DNA of 64,000 nucleotides from JANPCX01 sp050916095. GTDB lineage: Bacteria > Pseudomonadota > Gammaproteobacteria > Burkholderiales > Burkholderiaceae_C. Location of the stretch: NCBI GenBank assembly GCA_050916095.1, contig CP050901.1, positions 3,782,001 to 3,846,000 on the forward strand, in the 5' to 3' direction. The translations under genes were made by a program, and so were the position numbers. This document shows, piece after piece, positions 1 to 8,563 of the stretch (positions are counted from its first letter, which is position 1; each line of letters starts with the position of its first letter). Under the pieces are notes generated by a model that was not told the DNA's origin, searched no databases, and saw nothing but the letters and a program-made list of their open reading frames with translations.

Positions 1-1752
1 ATTGGACACCTCGGGCTTGAGGTTGGGGTCACTCTGTGTGATGGACGTACCGGTCCGGGTGCCATTGAACAGCTCGTCCACATTCGGGAAACGCACTGCA
101 CGGCCTACGCTGCCCTTGAAACGCCAGGCCTCGTTCGCCACCCAAGCCAGCGAAAGTTTGGGGCTGGTGGCCGATTGTTCGCGCTGGGCATAGCGTGCTT
201 GCACAGGCGGGGTGCCGGCGAAGAATTGCGAACCGTCCAAGGCTTTGAAACGTTCGTACCGCACGCCCGTCGTCAGCGTCAGGTCCGGCCGGAACTTCCA
301 GGCATCCTGGGCGTACAAGGCGGTGACCGTGGTCTCGCCTTCGTAGCGCTGGTTCAAGCTGGTTTCCGTGCTGCGCCAATCGCTGGCATCGTTCACCACG
401 TTACGCAAGGTATAGGCATTGCGGTGCAGGCCAAAAATCAAGGCGTGCTGACCGTTGCCGAAATCACCGGCTTGCGGGGTGTAAGTCGCCTGGGCTTCAA
501 AGGTATTCCAGCCCGTGCCGTCACGGCGCGTCACGGTGCCGGGCCCACCCTGTGCCGCCAACACGGGATTGAGCGAGGCATTGCGGTCGGCGTCACTTTC
601 AATCTTGTACTGGGTGAAGACCACAGAATGGTTCCAACCCTGGCGGTGTTTGGTTTTCCAGGTCAGGCCGAGCTGGCGGTGTTCTTCATCGCGCTGCGAG
701 GTGGGGAAGGCGTTCTCCGCCAGGTTGTAGGTGCGCCCACCACTGCTCACCCTGCCCGTCCACACCGGCTGACCGTTGGCGTCACGCAAGGAGGTCTGGG
801 ACGTGACGGTGCTGTCATTGCGCCACCACGAGAAGCGGCCTTCAATGCTTTGGGTGGACGAGATGTCATACCCCAGTCGCAGGTTCACGGTGTCCTGGAT
901 GGTGTGGTCGATGGTGGTGGCGCCAAAGATGGCACGCGGTCGGTTTTGCGGGTCCTGGTCATTGACCACGCCCGTCACTGCCGTGGCAGGTGCGGTGCCT
1001 GAGGCCACGGCGCAAGTCGAGGACGGCACCCCCGCCACCGCATTGCAGTAGCCCATGGGGTGGCCCTTGCTGTCTTGACGTTGCAAGCCCACGGACCACC
1101 ACAGGCCACTCTCTGCACGCGAGGCCAAACGGGCCGACAACTGGTGGCTGTTGTAGGTGTCCGAGAAGCCATATTCCTCAAAAGGCTGGCTGTTGAAAGT
1201 GAGGTTGACCGAGCCCTCAAACCCTTTGGGTTTGCGCTCGGTCACCACCACGGTGGTGCCCATGGAGTTGCCGGGGTAGATCGCGGAGAACGGGCCGTAG
1301 AGCACGTCCACGCGCTCGATGGCTTCTGTATTGACCATGTTCCAACGCGGCCCATCAAAGCGGCCCAGGAAGTTGGAGATCAGATAACCGTCCAGGTAAA
1401 CCAAAGAACGCCCCGGCTGCAAGGTGCCGTAACTGCGGCCTGCCACGAGGGCATTGCGGTCGCCGAAATAACGCTTGCGCACCGTGAGGCTGGGCAGGTT
1501 GTTCAGGGCGTCTTCGGGGTTGAAGATGTTCTGGGTGCGCAGTTGCTCGGCGGTTTTGCTGGCCGTGCTGCTGGGCAGGTTGGGGTCCAGCGGCGCGCGG
1601 GTGGCGGTGACGGTGACTGGTGCGAGCTGGGCATCGGTAGCCACACCTTGGGCGTGCACGGCTGCGTGCCAGGCCATGGGTAGCACGGTAAGCGCCCACA
1701 GGCGCGAACGGCGGCTAGCCGCCAATTTCAGGGGAAAGTTTTGGGGGAACAT
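1..1752 (-). CDS. TonB-dependent outer-membrane receptor (3' end beyond window)
   Basis: The reading frame is open from the ATG at 1752 to the left edge. The product starts with a signal-peptide-like stretch ending in HAAVHAQG. A plug-domain region follows (TVTATRAPLDPN, then NPEDALNNLPSLTVRKR, then ERVDVLYGPFSAIYPGNSMG) and then beta-barrel sequence (TTGVRYERF, GRAVRFPNVDELF, SDPNLKPE). These are hallmarks of TonB-dependent receptors, which import metal chelates or other scarce nutrients across the outer membrane using TonB energy. It lies 140 bases downstream of a DUF2946 gene on the same strand, an arrangement often linked to copper or other metal uptake. The substrate cannot be read from the sequence. 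The C-terminal end is outside the window. Confidence 0.9.
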   Translation of the reverse strand, partial: MFPQNFPLKLAASRRSRLWALTVLPMAWHAAVHAQGVATDAQLAPVTVTATRAPLDPNLPSSTASKTAEQLRTQNIFNPEDALNNLPSLTVRKRYFGDRNALVAGRSYGTLQPGRSLVYLDGYLISNFLGRFDGPRWNMVNTEAIERVDVLYGPFSAIYPGNSMGTTVVVTERKPKGFEGSVNLTFNSQPFEEYGFSDTYNSHQLSARLASRAESGLWWSVGLQRQDSKGHPMGYCNAVAGVPSSTCAVASGTAPATAVTGVVNDQDPQNRPRAIFGATTIDHTIQDTVNLRLGYDISSTQSIEGRFSWWRNDSTVTSQTSLRDANGQPVWTGRVSSGGRTYNLAENAFPTSQRDEEHRQLGLTWKTKHRQGWNHSVVFTQYKIESDADRNASLNPVLAAQGGPGTVTRRDGTGWNTFEAQATYTPQAGDFGNGQHALIFGLHRNAYTLRNVVNDASDWRSTETSLNQRYEGETTVTALYAQDAWKFRPDLTLTTGVRYERFKALDGSQFFAGTPPVQARYAQREQSATSPKLSLAWVANEAWRFKGSVGRAVRFPNVDELFNGTRTGTSITQSDPNLKPEVSN

Positions 1753-1892
1753 CGGGCGCTTTCGCAAGGTGACCGCCGAACTGCGTTCAAACGCAGTCCG
1801 CAGCGCCATTCATTTGAAAGTTGGGCGCAACGGTCTATCTGCAAGGAAAAAACGCGCCAAGCGGAAAACCGCTCGCGCAACGGGCAGGTGAT

Positions 1893-2291
1893 TTACCCGA
1901 GCGCTGGCGGCCCGCGCGGCTGGGCCGCAGCCCAGGCAAACAGCGGGCGTGGCGCGTGCAAGAACAGCGCGGGCACCGCATGTGATCTACCGATGAAGTC
2001 CATTGCCGGCAAGGGCGCAGGCGGCAACCCGGCGCTGTGGCCCAGGTGACAACAAGCTGGGCACTTGCTCATGTCCACCACCGACGCAGGCCCGCCAGGT
2101 GTTTGTTCTGTGCCGCTATCAACTTGCACCCACCGAGAACCCGTGGCCGAACAAATCTCAGTCCACTGCACCCCAGATGCCGCCATCACCGCCTGCGACA
2201 CGGCAGGGGCCATGGCCATGCCCATCACCGCGAAGATCGCAATGAAGGCCCAGCACTGAAGGTGACGGCGGATGGTTTGCACGGGGCGCAT
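1893..2291 (-). CDS. DUF2946-type small protein
   Basis: This is a 132-residue protein beginning MRPVQTIRRHLQ. It has one hydrophobic N-terminal segment (WAFIAIFAVMGMAMAPAVSQ) and a central MSKCPACCHLGHS motif, the Cys/His cluster typical of DUF2946 proteins. The family is often found beside metal-related TonB receptors, and the Cys/His cluster suggests metal contact, but no function is established. The start used is the ATG at 2291. A longer frame would begin inside the neighbouring insertion sequence and is rejected. An IS5-like element lies only 7 bases upstream of the start, so the native ribosome-binding site and promoter have been separated from the gene. Confidence 0.7.
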   Translation of the reverse strand: MRPVQTIRRHLQCWAFIAIFAVMGMAMAPAVSQAVMAASGVQWTEICSATGSRWVQVDSGTEQTPGGPASVVDMSKCPACCHLGHSAGLPPAPLPAMDFIGRSHAVPALFLHAPRPLFAWAAAQPRGPPALG

Positions 2292-2298
2292 TCTAAAC

Positions 2299-3930
2299 AG
2301 TCGGCCCTGCAAAACCCCTGCAACCCGCATGAATGCTGGCGATATGGGGTAAATGCTGACGACGGGATCTCTCAGGAATCGTTATCGGAGAGTAATTTTT
2401 CTGGGGGATTTGCATGACAGCCACCGCAGACTTCTTTCGCGCACGCCTGGACGGGATGGTCGATCACAAACATCCACTGGTGGTTTTGAGCAAACGGCTG
2501 CCCTGGGCCGCGATTGAACAAGCCCTGGCACCGCACTTCGCTCGCCAGGCTCGCCCAGGCTCCAAGCGGGTGACGGCGGACTTGTTGGGAGCGCATGAAG
2601 TCGAATTTGGCAACGGCATCAGCCCCGCAGGCCGCCCGCGCCTGTCAATTCGGCTGATGGCCAGCTTGCAGTACCTGAAGAACTCCTTCAACCTCAGTGA
2701 CGAAGAACTCGTTCAGCGCTGGAGCGAGAACGTGGTGTGGCAGTTCTTCAGCGGCATGGAGTATTACGAACCACGCTTGCCCTGCGATCCAACCCAGATC
2801 GGCCGCTTTCGCCGCGCCGTGGGCGAAGAAGGTCTGGAGCAGTTGCTCAAGGCCACCATCGAGACAGCGGTGCAGATCAAGGCCATCAAGCCCAGCGAGC
2901 TGGAACGCGTGATCGTGGACACCACCGTGCAGGAGAAGGCCATCGCCCACCCGGTGGACAGTCGGCTGCTGGAGATTGCGCGGCACAAAGTGGTGAATGC
3001 TGCCAAACGAGTGGGCATCAGTTTGAAGCAGACATTTGCGTTTGAAGCCAAAACGCTCAGACGCCAGGCCGGGGGTTACGCCCACGCCAAGCAGTTCAAG
3101 CGTTTGAAGAAAGCCGTCAAACGCCAGCGCACAATCCTCGGGGTGGTGATGCGTGAAGTGCAGCGCAAGCTTGATGTGTTGGTGGCACCCGGGCCGACAG
3201 CGCTGAGTGCGCTCAAGACCTGGTTGGAGCGGGCCGAACGCATCCGCACGCAACAGCGAGGCGACAAGGGCAAGCTGTACGCGCTGCATGCGCCTGAGGT
3301 GGAGTGCATCGGCAAGGGCAAGGCCAGGAAGCCCTATGAGTTTGGTGTGAAGGTCAGCCTGGCTGTCACGCACCTGCGTGGTTTGATGGTGGGGGCCAGA
3401 AGTTTCCCCGGCAACCCGTTTGATGGGCACACATTGGCTGCGCAACTGGAGCAAACCAACAACCTGATGCAAGACCTGGGGCGTGTGCCCAAGCAAGTGG
3501 TCGTGGACTTGGGGTTCCGGGGCGTGGACGCGGACAACCCGAACGTGGAGATCATCCACCGTGGCAAGTACAAGTCACTGACCAAGGTGCAACGCAAGTG
3601 GCTCAAACGGCGTCAGGCCATCGAGCCGCTGATCGGCCACACCAAGGTGGACCACGGCATGCAGCGCTGTTGGCTCAAAGGCGAGTTGGGTGATGCGCTG
3701 CACGCACTGAGTTGTGCGGCGGGGTACAACATCCGCTGGCTGCTGCGGGCTATCGCGGCCAAGTCTGCAAAAGACGCGAAGGCGTTTTTGTTGACCCTGC
3801 TCGGGCTGAGCTTATGGGGTCAACTCAGGGCAGCCAGGGCACGGCTCGGCGCAAAAAACTTGCTCGGTTGGAAATTCACGCCATCGTCAGTAATGGCTTG
3901 CGGGGTGAAATGAATTTTGCAGGGCCGACT
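2299..3930 (+). mobile_element. IS5-like insertion sequence, copy 1
   Basis: A 1632-bp element bounded by terminal inverted repeats AGTCGGCCCTGCAAAA at the left and its complement at the right. It is flanked by a matching AAAC at 2295-2298 and 3931-3934. If the outermost A/T pair belongs to the target, the duplication would instead be 6 bp (TAAACA). It carries one transposase gene. The insertion lies in the short intergenic region between the DUF2946 gene (minus) and ruvB (plus). Confidence 0.95.
2414..3913 (+). CDS. IS5-like (IS1478-like) DDE transposase
   Basis: A 499-residue DDE transposase. Likely catalytic residues are D169 (in VIVDTTVQEKAI), D365 (in VVVDLGFRG) and E404 (in IEPLIGHTKVDHGM). 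The N-terminal part has the family's FGNGISPAGRPRLSIRLM segment. The ATG follows a GGGGGATTTGC stretch after a roughly 115-bp leader inside the left end. The same protein occurs complete in four copies in this window, which implies recent, active transposition. The family name rests on motif recall rather than a search. Confidence 0.93.
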   Translation: MTATADFFRARLDGMVDHKHPLVVLSKRLPWAAIEQALAPHFARQARPGSKRVTADLLGAHEVEFGNGISPAGRPRLSIRLMASLQYLKNSFNLSDEELVQRWSENVVWQFFSGMEYYEPRLPCDPTQIGRFRRAVGEEGLEQLLKATIETAVQIKAIKPSELERVIVDTTVQEKAIAHPVDSRLLEIARHKVVNAAKRVGISLKQTFAFEAKTLRRQAGGYAHAKQFKRLKKAVKRQRTILGVVMREVQRKLDVLVAPGPTALSALKTWLERAERIRTQQRGDKGKLYALHAPEVECIGKGKARKPYEFGVKVSLAVTHLRGLMVGARSFPGNPFDGHTLAAQLEQTNNLMQDLGRVPKQVVVDLGFRGVDADNPNVEIIHRGKYKSLTKVQRKWLKRRQAIEPLIGHTKVDHGMQRCWLKGELGDALHALSCAAGYNIRWLLRAIAAKSAKDAKAFLLTLLGLSLWGQLRAARARLGAKNLLGWKFTPSSVMACGVK

Positions 3931-3959
3931 AAACAGGCGGCATCACGGGCCCGCCTCGC

Positions 3960-3965
3960 GATAAT
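3960..3965 (+). promoter_or_regulatory. possible ruvB -10 hexamer
   Basis: The hexamer GATAAT lies 6 bases before the ruvB ATG and resembles a -10 box, which would imply a nearly leaderless transcript. No clear -35 box is visible at the right distance. The upstream sequence beyond 3930 was replaced by IS copy 1, so an original -35 or other upstream element may have been displaced. Confidence 0.25.
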
Positions 3966-3971
3966 GCAGCC

Positions 3972-5036
3972 ATGAGCATTCAAACCGACGACTTCGAGCC
4001 CGCGCGGCGCATCGTGACTGCGGCGGCGGCGTCGCCGAATGAAGAGGCGATTGAACGCGCGCTGCGGCCCAAAGGGCTGGCCGAGTACGTGGGCCAGGCC
4101 AAGGTGCGCGAGCAGTTGGAGATCTTCATCGGTGCGGCCAAAAAACGCGCCGAGGCCATGGACCATGTGCTGCTGTTTGGTCCACCCGGCCTGGGCAAAA
4201 CCACTCTGTCCCACATCATCGCCAACGAACTTGGCGTGAACCTGCGGCAAACCTCAGGGCCGGTGCTGGAAAAACCCAAAGACCTGGCTGCCATCCTCAC
4301 CAACCTGGAAAAGAACGACGTTCTTTTCATCGACGAGATTCACCGCCTGAGTCCCGTGGTGGAAGAAATCCTCTACCCCGCGCTGGAAGACTTTCAGATC
4401 GACATCATGATCGGCGAAGGCCCCGCCGCACGCTCCATCAAACTCGATCTGCAACCCTTCACCCTGGTGGGCGCCACCACCCGCGCCGGCATGCTGACCA
4501 ACCCGCTGCGCGACCGCTTTGGCATCGTCTCGCGGCTGGAGTTCTACACCCCCGAGGAACTGGCCCGCATCGTGCACCGCTCGGCGGGTTTGCTCAAGGT
4601 GCCCACCGATGAGGAAGGCGCGTTCGAGATCGCCCGCCGCTCACGCGGCACGCCGCGTATTGCCAACCGCCTGCTGCGCCGCGTGCGTGACTATGCCGAC
4701 GTCAAAGGAACAGGCCACATCAACAAACCCCTGGCCGACAAAGCCCTGGCCATGCTGGATGTGGACCCGCAAGGTTTTGATTTGATGGACCGCAAACTGC
4801 TGGAAGCCGTGATCCACCGCTTCGACGGCGGCCCCGTGGGCCTGGACAACGTGGCGGCTGCCATCGGCGAAGAAAGCGGCACCATCGAAGACGTGATCGA
4901 GCCTTACCTCATCCAACAAGGTTATTTGCAGCGCACCCCGCGTGGACGCATTGCCACCTTGGCGGCCTACCGCCACTTGGGTGTGGCACCACCGCAAGGC
5001 CATGGCGGTGTGGTGGGCGAGTTGTTTGAGGGCTGA
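3972..5036 (+). CDS. ruvB: Holliday junction branch migration helicase RuvB
   Basis: A 354-residue RuvB of normal length. It forms the hexameric AAA+ motor that, with RuvA, drives Holliday-junction branch migration before RuvC cleavage. Visible motifs are Walker A GPPGLGKT (about 70-77), Walker B VLFIDEIH (about 117-124), sensor-1 region VGATTRAGML, arginine-finger region NPLRDRFGI and the C-terminal winged-helix segment ending YLQRTPRGRIAT. ruvA and ruvC are not adjacent. The gene lies between two IS5-like copies in opposite orientation, 41 bases from the right end of copy 1 and 24 bases from copy 2, so its expression may depend on promoters in or near the IS. Confidence 0.98.
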   Translation: MSIQTDDFEPARRIVTAAAASPNEEAIERALRPKGLAEYVGQAKVREQLEIFIGAAKKRAEAMDHVLLFGPPGLGKTTLSHIIANELGVNLRQTSGPVLEKPKDLAAILTNLEKNDVLFIDEIHRLSPVVEEILYPALEDFQIDIMIGEGPAARSIKLDLQPFTLVGATTRAGMLTNPLRDRFGIVSRLEFYTPEELARIVHRSAGLLKVPTDEEGAFEIARRSRGTPRIANRLLRRVRDYADVKGTGHINKPLADKALAMLDVDPQGFDLMDRKLLEAVIHRFDGGPVGLDNVAAAIGEESGTIEDVIEPYLIQQGYLQRTPRGRIATLAAYRHLGVAPPQGHGGVVGELFEG

Positions 5037-5060
5037 ACGCCACAGACTGCTGCGCTTTGT

Positions 5061-6692
5061 AGTCGGCCCTGCAAAATTCATTTCACCCCGCAAGCCATTA
5101 CTGACGATGGCGTGAATTTCCAACCGAGCAAGTTTTTTGCGCCGAGCCGTGCCCTGGCTGCCCTGAGTTGACCCCATAAGCTCAGCCCGAGCAGGGTCAA
5201 CAAAAACGCCTTCGCGTCTTTTGCAGACTTGGCCGCGATAGCCCGCAGCAGCCAGCGGATGTTGTACCCCGCCGCACAACTCAGTGCGTGCAGCGCATCA
5301 CCCAACTCGCCTTTGAGCCAACAGCGCTGCATGCCGTGGTCCACCTTGGTGTGGCCGATCAGCGGCTCGATGGCCTGACGCCGTTTGAGCCACTTGCGTT
5401 GCACCTTGGTCAGTGACTTGTACTTGCCACGGTGGATGATCTCCACGTTCGGGTTGTCCGCGTCCACGCCCCGGAACCCCAAGTCCACGACCACTTGCTT
5501 GGGCACACGCCCCAGGTCTTGCATCAGGTTGTTGGTTTGCTCCAGTTGCGCAGCCAATGTGTGCCCATCAAACGGGTTGCCGGGGAAACTTCTGGCCCCC
5601 ACCATCAAACCACGCAGGTGCGTGACAGCCAGGCTGACCTTCACACCAAACTCATAGGGCTTCCTGGCCTTGCCCTTGCCGATGCACTCCACCTCAGGCG
5701 CATGCAGCGCGTACAGCTTGCCCTTGTCGCCTCGCTGTTGCGTGCGGATGCGTTCGGCCCGCTCCAACCAGGTCTTGAGCGCACTCAGCGCTGTCGGCCC
5801 GGGTGCCACCAACACATCAAGCTTGCGCTGCACTTCACGCATCACCACCCCGAGGATTGTGCGCTGGCGTTTGACGGCTTTCTTCAAACGCTTGAACTGC
5901 TTGGCGTGGGCGTAACCCCCGGCCTGGCGTCTGAGCGTTTTGGCTTCAAACGCAAATGTCTGCTTCAAACTGATGCCCACTCGTTTGGCAGCATTCACCA
6001 CTTTGTGCCGCGCAATCTCCAGCAGCCGACTGTCCACCGGGTGGGCGATGGCCTTCTCCTGCACGGTGGTGTCCACGATCACGCGTTCCAGCTCGCTGGG
6101 CTTGATGGCCTTGATCTGCACCGCTGTCTCGATGGTGGCCTTGAGCAACTGCTCCAGACCTTCTTCGCCCACGGCGCGGCGAAAGCGGCCGATCTGGGTT
6201 GGATCGCAGGGCAAGCGTGGTTCGTAATACTCCATGCCGCTGAAGAACTGCCACACCACGTTCTCGCTCCAGCGCTGAACGAGTTCTTCGTCACTGAGGT
6301 TGAAGGAGTTCTTCAGGTACTGCAAGCTGGCCATCAGCCGAATTGACAGGCGCGGGCGGCCTGCGGGGCTGATGCCGTTGCCAAATTCGACTTCATGCGC
6401 TCCCAACAAGTCCGCCGTCACCCGCTTGGAGCCTGGGCGAGCCTGGCGAGCGAAGTGCGGTGCCAGGGCTTGTTCAATCGCGGCCCAGGGCAGCCGTTTG
6501 CTCAAAACCACCAGTGGATGTTTGTGATCGACCATCCCGTCCAGGCGTGCGCGAAAGAAGTCTGCGGTGGCTGTCATGCAAATCCCCCAGAAAAATTACT
6601 CTCCGATAACGATTCCTGAGAGATCCCGTCGTCAGCATTTACCCCATATCGCCAGCATTCATGCGGGTTGCAGGGGTTTTGCAGGGCCGACT
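5061..6692 (-). mobile_element. IS5-like insertion sequence, copy 2
   Basis: A 1632-bp element identical in structure to copy 1 but on the minus strand. It begins AGTCGGCCCTGCAAAATT and ends GCAGGGCCGACT. The flanks are TTGT (5057-5060) and TCGT (6693-6696). It is the only one of five copies whose flanking tetranucleotides do not match perfectly. It lies immediately downstream of ruvB. Confidence 0.95.
5078..6577 (-). CDS. IS5-like DDE transposase (copy 2)
   Basis: Full-length 499-residue transposase with the same predicted protein as copy 1, including D169, D365 and E404. No disruption is visible. It is convergent with ruvB. Confidence 0.93.
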   Translation of the reverse strand: MTATADFFRARLDGMVDHKHPLVVLSKRLPWAAIEQALAPHFARQARPGSKRVTADLLGAHEVEFGNGISPAGRPRLSIRLMASLQYLKNSFNLSDEELVQRWSENVVWQFFSGMEYYEPRLPCDPTQIGRFRRAVGEEGLEQLLKATIETAVQIKAIKPSELERVIVDTTVQEKAIAHPVDSRLLEIARHKVVNAAKRVGISLKQTFAFEAKTLRRQAGGYAHAKQFKRLKKAVKRQRTILGVVMREVQRKLDVLVAPGPTALSALKTWLERAERIRTQQRGDKGKLYALHAPEVECIGKGKARKPYEFGVKVSLAVTHLRGLMVGARSFPGNPFDGHTLAAQLEQTNNLMQDLGRVPKQVVVDLGFRGVDADNPNVEIIHRGKYKSLTKVQRKWLKRRQAIEPLIGHTKVDHGMQRCWLKGELGDALHALSCAAGYNIRWLLRAIAAKSAKDAKAFLLTLLGLSLWGQLRAARARLGAKNLLGWKFTPSSVMACGVK

Positions 6693-6729
6693 TCGTAGGC
6701 GAAGCGTGCACTCCTGCACATCGCCAAGC

Positions 6730-6756
6730 TCAAGTCAGCCGGACACCGGCCGATAC
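6730..6756 (+). promoter_or_regulatory. FliA (sigma-28)-like promoter
   Basis: TCAAGTCA at 6730-6737 is separated by exactly 11 bases from GCCGATAC at 6749-6756. The sigma-28 consensus is TAAAGTTT-N11-GCCGATAA, so the -10 half matches 7 of 8 bases and the -35 half 5 of 8. It points toward the gene starting at 6832, 76 bases downstream. IS copy 2 ends 37 bases upstream, so the promoter is intact. Confidence 0.45.
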
Positions 6757-6831
6757 TTGAGTCAAAGCAACCCCGAAACCCATCGGCTTGCGATGCGGTC
6801 AGGCAGGGCCAGCGCCTAGCAAGGAGTCGTC

Positions 6832-7131
6832 ATGAACATTGAAGACGTCATGGTCGCCGTGGCAGACCAACTCAACATCGACGAATCGTTTTTCGACTCC
6901 CCCGAATCGCAGAACCACTTGCTGTCCATCCTGCTGCGCGACCGCAAACTGCAAGCCCTGGCCTCCAAATACCCGCCCCATGAACTGGGCGACTCGGTAG
7001 AACTGCGCGTGTGCATCCAGCGCGCCGCCATGCAACTGCTGTGCGACTTGGTGCGCGCCGACGAGGTTTGCGCCAGTTTCATTGCGCGCTGTGGCTACCA
7101 CGGGGAGTTGGGGACGCAGCCGGATTTTTGA
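6832..7131 (+). CDS. hypothetical 99-residue protein
   Basis: A small acidic cytosolic-looking protein starting MNIEDVMVAVADQLNIDESFF, with a good ribosome-binding site (AAGGAG) 8 bases before the ATG. No membrane segment or signal peptide is seen. Two Cys residues (VCIQ and LLCDLV) fall in a helical-looking second half, with another two near the end (EVCASFIARC). I do not recognise the family. The FliA-like promoter upstream suggests co-expression with late flagellar or chemotaxis genes, but no motility gene is in the window. Confidence 0.6.
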   Translation: MNIEDVMVAVADQLNIDESFFDSPESQNHLLSILLRDRKLQALASKYPPHELGDSVELRVCIQRAAMQLLCDLVRADEVCASFIARCGYHGELGTQPDF

Positions 7132-7212
7132 GATTGAAGGGTCACGGGTAAGGGTTGAGACAAAACCAGCCGCCCCTGCATTGCAACGGGCCCTGACAAC
7201 AGTCAGCGCCCG

Positions 7213-7989
7213 TCAATGTGCGCCGAATAGCTTGACCAAGACGGCAGCCCTGTTGCGCCAGATGGCCAACAACAACACCAACCCACTCACGGTCAAGCCT
7301 CCCATCGCGGGAATCAGATCGAACCTGAACATCGTGCCGAAGGGAATCTGGGACTCATACAGCCAGTAGATTGGCCAGACCGTCAAGGCCAGGGTGACAG
7401 CAGATAGCGGGTGGCGGGCAACTAAGACCAAACCAATGAGCGGAAAGACCACGATGCACAGAAGATTGATGTGGCTGAAGCGACTCAGCAGCGGCTCCTC
7501 GCTCGCGTTCACAAGTGCGATTTGCCGATTCTCGTCGGTATCCGGAAAGAAATCCTGCGATCTCAAGTGCATCATTTCGCCCGAGAAATAGGCAAAGACC
7601 AAAGCTCGCGTCCCGACTGGTGGACTGATGACAGGAACGTCCTCCCAAGCATCTAGGGTTTCGGTCCTCGTGTGGTGTTCCCAATTGGGGCCACCGGCAG
7701 GATCGACTAGCCAGAAGGCTTTGAAGAGCCCGGACAAGTCGCGTGGTATGAGATGGCCTTCACGCAGAATCTCTGTTACTCGAAAGGTCACTGCTGGTAG
7801 TGCGCCATTGGTTCCTTGCGTGGAGTCGCTCACCACCTCAATGCGAGCGATGGACACTTTCCAGTTCATCAACTCAGGTTCATTCTTTGACAGCTTGTCC
7901 CGCGTGAATTCCCAATTTGGATTCGCATGAACGACGGTGCTGAGTAGCGCCGAGAAGATCCAACCAGCTAGTTTGAGCATTACAGGCAT
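7213..7989 (-). CDS. hypothetical membrane protein with signal peptide
   Basis: A 258-residue protein if started at MPVMLKLAGW. It has an N-terminal signal-like segment ending VVHANPNWEF, a soluble domain of about 150 residues with WEHHTRTETLDAWEDVPVISPP, and three hydrophobic segments near the C-terminus (INLLCIVVFPLIGLVLVA, ALTVWPIYWLY and LTVSGLVLLLAIW). This suggests an extracytoplasmic domain anchored by C-terminal helices. The family is not recognised. The start could be a few codons to either side. Confidence 0.6.
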   Translation of the reverse strand: MPVMLKLAGWIFSALLSTVVHANPNWEFTRDKLSKNEPELMNWKVSIARIEVVSDSTQGTNGALPAVTFRVTEILREGHLIPRDLSGLFKAFWLVDPAGGPNWEHHTRTETLDAWEDVPVISPPVGTRALVFAYFSGEMMHLRSQDFFPDTDENRQIALVNASEEPLLSRFSHINLLCIVVFPLIGLVLVARHPLSAVTLALTVWPIYWLYESQIPFGTMFRFDLIPAMGGLTVSGLVLLLAIWRNRAAVLVKLFGAH

Positions 7990-8070
7990 GTAATTAGATT
8001 TAGAAATCAACCTTTTAGGAGCGCAGTGCAAGTACTATAAAAATCCAGCCTGTGGCTTGCAGATCAATTT

Positions 8071-8556
8071 TTATTTATTTTCCTGTACATCAATTACAAA
8101 TCCGTTGAATCCGATCTGACCATTGGGAGAAACAAACTCCACTCGAACTTGCCCCAAGCCAGAGCCAATATTTTTCGCCTCTTTAATTGTACCTGGCTCT
8201 GGTTTAATTATTAGTCGTCGATCGGCAACATGAAAAGCATAAGGTTTTGAGGTGTTAAATTTCAGATACTTCGAATCGGTGATATCTCTTCTACCACCCT
8301 TCTCGTCGATCAATTCGATTTTTATTTTGTAGCTTTCTTCAAGCTGCACCTTAGTGGCAGAGTGCAGACTGTTAAGCTCAAACAAGCCACTGCTGCCAGA
8401 CTTTAAATTAACGACCATCTGGGTTGGTTCCGGTAGATCAACAAGTGAAACAATCAGGTTCACGTTAAGATCCATCAATTCATATCTCTTCAGCGGTTGC
8501 GCCAAAATACTTGTTGTTAAAAGTATTGAAATAATGCATATATATCTATTTTTCAT
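8071..8556 (-). CDS. hypothetical secreted protein, AT-rich
   Basis: A 161-residue protein beginning MKNRYICIISILLTTSILAQ, a typical signal peptide. The mature part is probably beta-rich (LVDLPEPTQMVVNLKSGSSG, VRVEFVSPNGQIGFNGFVIDV). Base composition is clearly more AT-rich than neighbouring genes, which suggests transfer from outside. IS copy 3 begins 8 bases upstream of the ATG, so the native upstream region is cut off and now lies beyond 10196. Function unknown. Confidence 0.6.
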   Translation of the reverse strand: MKNRYICIISILLTTSILAQPLKRYELMDLNVNLIVSLVDLPEPTQMVVNLKSGSSGLFELNSLHSATKVQLEESYKIKIELIDEKGGRRDITDSKYLKFNTSKPYAFHVADRRLIIKPEPGTIKEAKNIGSGLGQVRVEFVSPNGQIGFNGFVIDVQENK

Positions 8557-8563
8557 TTTAGTT

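Noticed and set aside
175..1683. Plus-strand open frames across the TonB receptor
   Set aside because: The minus-strand frame from 1752 gives clear plug and barrel motifs; the plus-strand frames give no recognisable protein.
2645..3559. 304-codon open frame antisense to each IS5-like transposase
   Set aside because: It recurs identically in every copy simply because the transposase does. It lacks a ribosome-binding site and its composition is that of a mirror frame of a GC-rich gene.
2299..6692. Composite transposon carrying ruvB
   Set aside because: The outer flanks (AAAC on the left, TCGT on the right) do not match, while copy 1 has its own perfect duplication. The two IS copies inserted independently.
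6693..6831. Riboswitch upstream of the gene at 6832
   Set aside because: I looked for a GEMM-like or other known aptamer core and found none; only the FliA-like promoter is supported.
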